DNA of 64,000 nt, taken from Bidens hawaiensis. Lineage: Eukaryota > Streptophyta > Magnoliopsida > Asterales > Asteraceae. The notes under the pieces are model-generated. The model was given only the letters and a program-made list of their open reading frames with translations. It made no database searches and was not told where the DNA came from. Positions 56,448 to 64,000 of this stretch are shown piece by piece. The stretch covers positions 248,001-312,000 of the forward strand of contig JAIQDT010000671.1 in assembly GCA_021521415.1 (NCBI GenBank). The letters run 5' to 3'. The position numbers and the translations under genes were made by a program. Position 1 is the first letter of the stretch, and each line of letters starts with the position of its first letter.

Positions 56448-58068
56448 ATATCCCCACTTACTCTTTTTTCGTCCATGAAAAACTCTGATGTAGTTGGATC
56501 AGAATCGGAAAACATGGTCTTAAAAACATATAAGTTAATTTTAAAGCTTAGAAGAACGCAAAAACCGCGATCACCGATATTGTTGTCCACTTAAACCCAT
56601 GCCTTAATCTTTAACGGGACAAATAAGATCCGACAATAATATTACTCAGTGGTTTACACAATTAAGACTCGCTAATTTTTAGCTTTTACCGAACCAGACC
56701 ACCCCAAATTTACTTAAACCTCAAAATTAGCAGAATTAAAACTTTTATTACTCTATTTTTTTTATGAATAGTTAAGACTATCAAGGGTATTGTTTAACCA
56801 CATAAGCTTAGCTTAAGCTTAAGGTTCAATTAATTAATAGCTAGTGTTCCCCACAACATGACATACCCCCGTTAAGCAATACCCCGAAACTATCACCATA
56901 GGTGAGCACGCAAAATTTCATTTGTAGGGCTTTACATGTAGCGTGTCCCTTGTGGTCCGCTTCTTAATGTTAATGAGACGCGAGAAAGGGGACCCCACAT
57001 GGCTAACAGCGTGGATGATCAAGTCTGTAGTGTATTTGTAATTTTGTACTTTTGTGATCATGTTTATATACTTATAAGGGTTTGCTCTTTTTAGCTTTAT
57101 TTTAAATATCCAAAACTGCATACAGACCCATGGTCTCTGGACCCGAAGCATCCCATCAATACAAGATTTAAGGTTATAAAACCATACGCCAATGAGGTGT
57201 AAAACACAAAACTAGCAGTTTAAGATTTATATCACAGGCTACACGGCATACTCTAACGTTAAACCTACCCAAGCATCATATGATAACGTATTCATATTTT
57301 TTAAACTTTTTAATATTTCCACTTTTCATACCAATATTGAGGCTTGAGTATGGCCCGACCTTTCATTACTTATCTTCCACGGACAAAACGCTGTACCCAC
57401 AAAAGATTTCCGTTTTAACCATTTTATCAAATTGCACTTTCATTTTCAAGGCTGAGCCTACCGACACATCTCAAGTTAAGTGCGTTTTCTTTTATTTATC
57501 TCATATTATTAATAGTTTGAAAAACCGATTTCCGATAAATATCATCATTTCCCACTTTAACCAAAAAACTAAAATCAAGGGACATTTTTAAAACATTTTT
57601 CAATTTTTTTTAAAGCAAAATCAATTTTAAACTACGACTCAAATATCCTATCCCCACACTTAAATTTTGCATTGTCCTCAATGCAAGGATAAGGACGACT
57701 TAAAATAAAAATAAAAATAAAATAAAGTCAGACTACAAAAAACTAAAAACTAAAAATTAAAAAACAAAAGCAAGATAAAATGTTAATAAGCTATATAATG
57801 GAAAAGACTTAGCTGGTCATATGCGAATGAAACATGATGTCAAAGTCTTCTTCCCATGATTGCCCTCTAACTCAAACGTGCTCAGCAAACGATATCTCCT
57901 TCTCTCACACACGAACGTAAGCGTCAAAACAAAATAAACATATCAAAGAATGTATCTTATCATAACGATAGATATTAAGTAATGAAAGTGTTTTACATCA
58001 CCCAACAAATAAATCATGAAAAATTAGCAGCAGATAAATAAATATAAAGTATACGGCTCGGCTGCTCC
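56448..58068 (-). other. Tat-like 3' untranslated region, cut by E4
   Basis: Non-coding. TATCCCCACACTTAAATTTTG near 57648 repeats the purine-tract motif of the LTR border and is typical of Tat-type 3' regions. An A-rich stretch follows at 57700-57780. The rest of this element would lie to the right of E4, outside the window. Confidence 0.4.
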
Positions 58069-58963
58069 TGTTGGGTTTTATACAAATTTATCAAAGTCAA
58101 GTTAACCACATTTAACTAGAAAACGCAACGGAAGCTTAGATTTTAAATCTTGTTATGAACATACCATTATGTTAAAATCAAAACCCAATGAACAAGGATC
58201 AATATTACAAGAACAATATGCTCACAAATGTAAATATACCTTTTCTACCTTTAGAAGAAGATGTAGGTGAATGAAGAAGATGATGACTCGAAATGGCAAG
58301 GTTGCAAGGTAGAAACCCTCAAGCTAGTATACCCCAAGCTTTGTAGCAACAACACCAATTAATTGCTAGGATTAGAACACTTGAACAAGCTCAACAAAAC
58401 CCCTAAAATCTGCCCACTTTGGCCGTGGGTTTTAGAGAGAAAGAGAGAGAGATTGTAACTTGATTCAACACACTTGAAAATTCAAAATGAAAGATTACTT
58501 TTGCATGTCTTGGATGTGGAGATAAATAATAAATTCATCACATGGAGACAAGGGATTTTATTGGGTAAAACCACCACCCCACATGGGTGGCCGGTTTTGA
58601 TGTTATTTATTTATTTATTTTTTTTTTTTTGTTTTGTTTTAACAATTAAAACATCTCCATCTCCATTTATTTTATAAAACTCATTTTTATAAAATGCACA
58701 TACATTTATGTAATTATTTAACCAATTAAATAATTAATTTATATAAACAAATTATCCAGATAATTTATTTAAATCCTCAAGTGTGTTTGTTTAGAAAACC
58801 AATTTTCTAAACACGTAGTGTTCGGTATTCGTTTAAATGATCAAATCATTAAAAGAATACATTTGGTGTTGTCTAGCTTGTTATTGGGTATGACCCGACT
58901 TGGATTAAACACAGTTAGCCACATTAATATAAATATGTGTCTCGGGCATACGTAATTCCAACA
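58069..58963 (-). repeat. E4 3' LTR
   Basis: TGTTGGGTTTTA...AATTCCAACA, 895 bases, ending exactly at the PPT. The five bases to the left (GCTCC, 58064-58068) are the expected target copy, but the partner is outside the window. Confidence 0.85.
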
Positions 58964-58976
58964 ATCTCCCACTTGT
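58964..58976 (-). other. E4 polypurine tract
   Basis: ATCTCCCACTTGT on plus, ACAAGTGGGAGAT on the element strand, abutting the 3' LTR. Confidence 0.85.
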
Positions 58977-59729
58977 ACGAGATACATAGAAAATTAATGC
59001 AAGTGGTGAATACCGCCTAACAACAGTTCACCACCCCTAATGTGTTTGACGAAGTGCCATTCAATAACATCATCCCTTCAAGTCCCTTACTTGATATGAT
59101 TTAGGTGAATCTATCATTATATCCCTTTGTTACTAGATGTCATGTTGGATCTAAGAGACATAGGTGATCATTCTCTTTACAATTCAACTTTATCAGGCCT
59201 TAGACATCTAAACTCTCAACACATAAGAGGAACAAATTCCGTCTTGACTGTATACGCCTCTCACTATCACTTTATACTCCACCCGAGCTCATCCTTATGT
59301 ACCATCTTTTACGAATAGCGAAGGGGAGAGTCAAAGTGTAATACTCGGTGAAAATCAAGACCCAATATACATCTCAGGTCTAAGGATAATATGAAATTCT
59401 CCTTTACTCAAGATTACTAATGATCAAGTCAATCGACTCCATGTAGTAATATTGAGAGCGGGTCAGTCCAATATTTGTATCCCATAAATATCTATGAACT
59501 TTGGCAGCAAACCTATGCTCCATATTCATTTCTTATGAATATCCACCAAACCTAGTTCATAATAGTCTTGCTTCATATTTGTTCCCACAAATGTGATCGA
59601 CTACGGACTTTTAGAATAAGATAACTTATTCATGGATTAAACATGCAAAATTAGAATTTAACTCAAGATTCCATAATCATATAAAAGAGTTAAATTACAA
59701 AAGTCTTTTAAACTTTAATACAAAATAGA
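58977..59729 (-). other. E4 3' untranslated region
   Basis: About 750 bases between the stop codon and the PPT. Small frames only, none with a domain; no accessory frame here, unlike E2 and E3. Confidence 0.75.
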
Positions 59730-62700
59730 TCAAATCCAATTACTAGAATATCGAAGTCCTAAGCCACTCGCATGACGCTCATGTTTAGGTCTTTCTAGGA
59801 GCTTCGTGAATGGATCCGCAAGATTTTGATCAGTTCCAACTTTGCGAATACATATCTTTCCCTTTTCAACTTCATCCCTTATGTAGTTGAATCTCCGCTC
59901 TATGTGCCTTGTCTTTTGGTGCGAACGAGGTTCCTTGATTTGTGCAATCGCACCCTCGTTGTCACAAAAGATTTCTAGGGGGTCTTGAATGGAAGAGACC
60001 ACCCCTAGATCAGTAATGAATTTCTTCAACCATGCAGCTTCTTGAGCTGCCAATGAAGCGGCGATGTATTCTGATTCTGTAGTGGACAATGCTACCACTT
60101 CCTGTTTTGAGCTCTTCCAAGAGACAGCTCCTCCATTAAGAGTGAACACATACCCAGATTGTGATCGAGAATCATCTCGATCAGTTTGGAAGCTCGCATC
60201 TGTGTAACCTTTTATAGCGAGTTCCTCCTCACCAGATCCATATATCAGAAACATATCCTTAGTTCTCCTAAGGTATTTCAATATGCTCTTAACAGCCATC
60301 CAATGACTGTCTCCTGGATTCTGTTGGTATCTGCTTGTCATGCTCAAAGCGCATGACACATCCGGTCTAGTACATATCATCGCATACATGATGGATCCTA
60401 TAGCAGAAGCATATGGGATTTGTTTCATCATGTCTTGCTCACCCTTTGAGCTTGGACATTGAGCTGAACTCAATATGGTCCCTCTTTGAATAGGTACAAA
60501 ACCTTTCTTGGAGTTTTCCATCTTGAACCTTTTCAAGATTTTATCAATGTATGTACTTTGGTTCAAACCTATCAAGCGCCTTGACCTATCCCTATAGATC
60601 TTTATTCCCAAAATATAGGCAGCTTCACCAAGATCCTTGATGGAAAATCTACTTCCAAGCCAAGCCTTAACGCTTTCCATGGTTGGAATGTCATTTCCAA
60701 ATAGTAGAATGTCATCGACATACAATACTAAGAAGGTAATTATACTCCCACTAGCCTTTTTATACACACAAGCCTCATCAGCGTTCTTGATGAATCCAAA
60801 ATTTTTGATTTCTTCATCAAAACGATGATTCCAAGTTCTAGATGCTTGTTTCAATCCATAGATTGATTTCTTTAACTTGCATACTTGATTAGGATGTTTC
60901 GGATCGACAAAACCTTCAGGCTGAACCATATAGACATCTTCCTCAAGATATCCATTTAGGAAAGCGGTCTTGACATCCATTTGCCAAATTTCATAATCAT
61001 AATGTGCAGCTATGGCAAATAATATCCTAATAGACTTTAGCATTGCCACAGGCGAAAAAGTTTCATCATAATCAACCCCTTGAGTTTGAGTGAAACCTTT
61101 AGCTACAAGTCTTGCTTTATAAGTATCCAAGTTTCCATGCATATCAGTTTTTCTTTTGAAAACCCACTTACTTCCAACAGCTTTGGTGTTAAGTGGTGGT
61201 TCAACCAATTCCCAAACTTGGTTGTCATACATGGATTGCATCTCAACGTTCATGGCTTCAAGCCATTTGTCACAATCATTCTTGGACATTGCATCACGGT
61301 ATGTGGTTGGTTCATCCGAATCTACCACGTAGCAACCTTCTACAAAAAATCCATATCTTTCGGGTGGATTGCTAGCTCTACCAGATCTGCGAACGTTTTG
61401 TGTGTTTTGATCAACCACTTGATCACTTTCAACAACCTCTTGTTGAGTGCTAGTATCAACCAATTGTGTATCATCTTGTGATTCTTGATCCTCATCAAAT
61501 TTCACTGTTCTACTATTAGTTCCTTCCTTAAGGAACTTAGTTTCCAAGAACTTACCCTTTCGAGCAATAATAACATTTTGCTCACTAGGATCGTAAAAGT
61601 AATATCCTATATCATCTTTAGGGTAACCAATAAAGATACACTTAGTGGATCGGACTTCTAATTTGTTTGGGGTGTATTGCTTTACATAAGTTTCACAACC
61701 CCAAACTTTTAAGAATGATAGCGATGGAGCCTTTCCATGCCATATTTCAAAAGGTGTCTTCTCCACTTTCTTGGTTGGAGCCATATTCAATATGCGAACA
61801 GCGGAAAGTAAAGCATAGCCCCAAAATGATAGAGGTAAAGTGCTTCTAGCCATCATCGATCGAACCATATCTAATAGGGTACGATTTCTCCTTTCAGACA
61901 CACCATTATGTTGTGGTGTTCCAGGTGGAGTAAGTTGTGAAATAATTCCACAACTCTTAAGATGATCTTGAAAAACACCACTTAGGTATTCACCTCCTCT
62001 ATCACTACGAAGTACTTTGATTGTTGTCTTAAGTTGTCTTTCTACTTCAGTTTTGAAGTCTTTGAACATTTCAAAAGCTTCATCTTTGTGTTTCATTAAG
62101 TACACATAACCATATCGACTATAATCGTCAATAAAGGTAATGAAGTATCTTTCACCATTCCTAGTCATTGGTCTAAAAGGACCACATACATCCGAATGTA
62201 TGATACCCAATAATTCTTTTGACCTTTCAAAAGTCTTATTAAAGGGTTGCTTTGTCATTTTGCCTTGTAAACAAGATTCACATACATCAAATGAATCAAA
62301 CTCATTGGTTTCTAGAATACCACTCTTGCGAAGAGTTTGCATGCGATTCTTGCTTATATGTCCAAGGCGACAATGCCAAAGATAGGGATCACCCAAGTCC
62401 TTCTTGAGTTTCTTGGTGTTGACATTATACATTGAACTACTATGTGACATACCACTTTGATCTATTTCATATATACCATTCATGGGTATAGCTTTAAAAT
62501 AAAATATGCCATTCATCAAAACATGAATATCATAATCCATAAATTTAAAATCAAAGCCACATTGTTTCAAAAGGGACACGGAAATAATGTTTCTCCTTAA
62601 CTTAGGAGCATACAAAACATTCTTCAAAATTACTTCCAAACCACTTGGAAGCTTTAACAAGTAGTCTCCTTGAGCTTGGACTTCAACTCTTGCTCCATTG

Positions 62701-63740
62701 CCCATAAAGAGACTAATGTCCCCTTTGTTGAGTTGTTTATTTCTTTTGAACCCCTGCAACAAATTGCAAATGTGAGTTCCACATCCGGTATCAAGTACCC
62801 ATGTATTTGAAGAAATAACATTTAGTTCAACATATATAGTAAAGATAGTACCTGAGGTTTGCTCCGCATCCCTCTTATCTTTTAACGCTTTGAGATAGGT
62901 CGGACAATTTCTTTTCCAATGACCTATCTCTCCACACTCAAAGCATGGATCTTGCGTCGCAACCTTTTGCTTCTTTTCCTTCGGTTTGTAGGGCGTAATG
63001 GCTTTCCTCTTTCCCTTTCCTTGGACGTGGCCCTTGCCCTTAGCAACACTTGCTTTGGGTTTGGAGTTATGTCCCTTTTTGCCTTCATTGATTGTTAGAA
63101 CGGGTAAAACCCTTTTACCCATTCCCGCTTCGGCCGTTCTTAGCATTGCGTGAAGCTCTCCAATGCTTTTGTCCCACCCATTCATGTTATAGTTCATGAC
63201 AAAGGTTTCAAACCTTTTGGTCAAAGAGTTGAGGATCAAATCCGTAGCCAACTCATTAGAGACGGGACAATTCAACCTACGAAGTTTTTCAATGTAGCTT
63301 TTCATCTTTAGGACATAAGATGAGACGCTTTGGGTTTCCTCCATACGACATGCATGAAACGCTCGAACCGTTTCGAAACGTTCCGCTCTAGCTTGTTGAA
63401 GGAACATTTCCTTCAATTGAGTTATCATGTCGTATGCCCCATGATGCTCGAAATCCTTTTGGATTTCGGGAATCATAGTTCCCAACATGAGGCAAGAGGC
63501 TTGCACCGAATCTTTGGTGTACTTGACCCAATCGTAATAAGCCTCCTCATCTTCCACGTTAGGCTCGTCGGGAATGGGATCGTCTAAGACATATGATATC
63601 TCTTCTTGCTTGAGAACTATTCTCAAGTTGCGATACCAATCCATAAAGTTATTATGGTTTAGACGATCCTTTTCAAGGATGGTTCTTAAGGATAGGTTAC
63701 GGGTGTTATGGGTAGAGGTGTTTGCATTGTTAGCGGCCAT
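59730..63740 (-). CDS. E4 gag-pol polyprotein, intact, 1336 residues
   Basis: A single frame from ATG 63740 encodes the whole polyprotein. Gag (1-260) has a UBN2-like domain and the zinc knuckle C266-C269-H274-C279. Protease: WVLDTGCGTH, catalytic Asp317. Integrase: H456-H461-C487-C490 finger, then Asp517, Asp580, Glu616 with the usual D-35-E spacing. A linker with RRSGRASNPPERYGF follows (784-798). RT: WQMDVKTAFLNG (Asp922), YGLKQASRTWN and YVDD at 1007-1010. RNase H: YTDASFQTD (Asp1181), STTESEYIAAS (Glu1222), FCDNEGA (Asp1260). All expected catalytic residues are in place and no stop or shift is present, the usual length for copia. It is probably transposition-competent if transcribed, though VRSMMARS, KLLERP and a few other positions differ from common forms I recall. 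Confidence 0.95.
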   Translation of the reverse strand: MAANNANTSTHNTRNLSLRTILEKDRLNHNNFMDWYRNLRIVLKQEEISYVLDDPIPDEPNVEDEEAYYDWVKYTKDSVQASCLMLGTMIPEIQKDFEHHGAYDMITQLKEMFLQQARAERFETVRAFHACRMEETQSVSSYVLKMKSYIEKLRRLNCPVSNELATDLILNSLTKRFETFVMNYNMNGWDKSIGELHAMLRTAEAGMGKRVLPVLTINEGKKGHNSKPKASVAKGKGHVQGKGKRKAITPYKPKEKKQKVATQDPCFECGEIGHWKRNCPTYLKALKDKRDAEQTSGTIFTIYVELNVISSNTWVLDTGCGTHICNLLQGFKRNKQLNKGDISLFMGNGARVEVQAQGDYLLKLPSGLEVILKNVLYAPKLRRNIISVSLLKQCGFDFKFMDYDIHVLMNGIFYFKAIPMNGIYEIDQSGMSHSSSMYNVNTKKLKKDLGDPYLWHCRLGHISKNRMQTLRKSGILETNEFDSFDVCESCLQGKMTKQPFNKTFERSKELLGIIHSDVCGPFRPMTRNGERYFITFIDDYSRYGYVYLMKHKDEAFEMFKDFKTEVERQLKTTIKVLRSDRGGEYLSGVFQDHLKSCGIISQLTPPGTPQHNGVSERRNRTLLDMVRSMMARSTLPLSFWGYALLSAVRILNMAPTKKVEKTPFEIWHGKAPSLSFLKVWGCETYVKQYTPNKLEVRSTKCIFIGYPKDDIGYYFYDPSEQNVIIARKGKFLETKFLKEGTNSRTVKFDEDQESQDDTQLVDTSTQQEVVESDQVVDQNTQNVRRSGRASNPPERYGFFVEGCYVVDSDEPTTYRDAMSKNDCDKWLEAMNVEMQSMYDNQVWELVEPPLNTKAVGSKWVFKRKTDMHGNLDTYKARLVAKGFTQTQGVDYDETFSPVAMLKSIRILFAIAAHYDYEIWQMDVKTAFLNGYLEEDVYMVQPEGFVDPKHPNQVCKLKKSIYGLKQASRTWNHRFDEEIKNFGFIKNADEACVYKKASGSIITFLVLYVDDILLFGNDIPTMESVKAWLGSRFSIKDLGEAAYILGIKIYRDRSRRLIGLNQSTYIDKILKRFKMENSKKGFVPIQRGTILSSAQCPSSKGEQDMMKQIPYASAIGSIMYAMICTRPDVSCALSMTSRYQQNPGDSHWMAVKSILKYLRRTKDMFLIYGSGEEELAIKGYTDASFQTDRDDSRSQSGYVFTLNGGAVSWKSSKQEVVALSTTESEYIAASLAAQEAAWLKKFITDLGVVSSIQDPLEIFCDNEGAIAQIKEPRSHQKTRHIERRFNYIRDEVEKGKICIRKVGTDQNLADPFTKLLERPKHERHASGLGLRYSSNWI

Positions 63741-64000
63741 CTACAAAATTTTAACAAAGTTTTATTTAGTATTATAAACAATTTAATTATTAATACCCTT
63801 TTATTCCAAATTTTAAAATAATAATTAAATTCTAGAATCCAACGATAAATCAAATTTCGGTTAGGTGACCTTTATCCCGTTATTTGATTTAACAAGGTAG
63901 TCAACCTTGACGATTGCAACCCTTTGCAACTTCTAGAGGTATGGGACCATTCGAAATCCTTATTTCGTGTTGGCATGTTTATCCCATCAACACCATTGGA
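63741..64000 (-). other. E4 leader, partial
   Basis: AT-rich untranslated sequence upstream of the gag ATG. The primer site has not been reached at the window edge. Confidence 0.7.

Larger units (their letters stand above)
58069..64000 (-). mobile_element. E4: copia element with intact polyprotein, 5' end beyond the window
   Basis: 3' LTR, PPT, untranslated region, one full gag-pol frame and part of the leader are present. The primer site and 5' LTR must lie past 64000. The unbroken frame and clean termini suggest a recent copy. The lineage is not SIRE; the RT wording (YVDDILLFGND, EAAYILGIKIYRDRS) suggests a Tork-like group, tentatively. Confidence 0.9.

Overview
The window reads as repetitive nuclear DNA of a flowering plant. 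It holds LTR retrotransposons of both superfamilies, a hAT edge, a hAT MITE, a small Helitron, AT-rich spacers and short microsatellites. I see no bacterial-type operon, no organellar gene and no convincing host gene, only three weak host-like fragments. The accessory reading frames described below resemble frames I remember from annotated genomes of the daisy family, so Asteraceae is my guess; that is recollection, not a search result.

Layout. 1-468: edge of a hAT transposon. 513-704: broken RPA-like fragment. 2516-12775: complete but decayed Ty3/gypsy element of chromovirus (Tekay-like) type, here E1, minus strand, TSD TTTCA, about 2.06 kb LTRs, with an extra reading frame before gag. 13584-14791: LTR of a Tat/Athila-like element with a tRNA-Asp primer site. 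17602-19032: copia pol pseudogene. 20548-21362: non-autonomous Helitron. 21608-23322 and 48827-51430: the two halves of an old plus-strand copia element (E0). 51535-52179: hAT MITE with an exact 8-bp TSD. 54317-58068: Tekay-like and Tat-like debris. 58069 to the right edge: copia element E4 with an intact 1336-codon gag-pol.

The core is a three-deep nest. E0 was split inside its integrase by E2 (23323-48826, TSD AATGA, two 1221-bp LTRs differing at about 16 sites by eye). E2 is a SIRE/Maximus-like copia element of about 18 kb without its own insert. It has gag with a long coiled-coil extension, pol, a 3.9-kb spacer and a huge accessory frame of roughly 1,390 codons. That frame is itself split by a composite insert (E3, 28233-35707, TSD AAGTG) that rejoins the frame exactly when removed on paper. 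E3 has three LTR-like units in a row. The two outer ones belong to different LTR families although they share one perfect TSD. Its left unit carries a related accessory frame and no gag or pol.

A common theme links these elements. Each family has its own short motif array just upstream of an LTR TATA box: G-boxes in E1, a TACTCGG-like motif in E2, and the palindrome TTCGATCGAA in E3. In E2 and E3 the same array plus a TATA box recurs in the spacer before the accessory frame, which looks like an internal promoter copied from the LTR design. This is an inference from layout.
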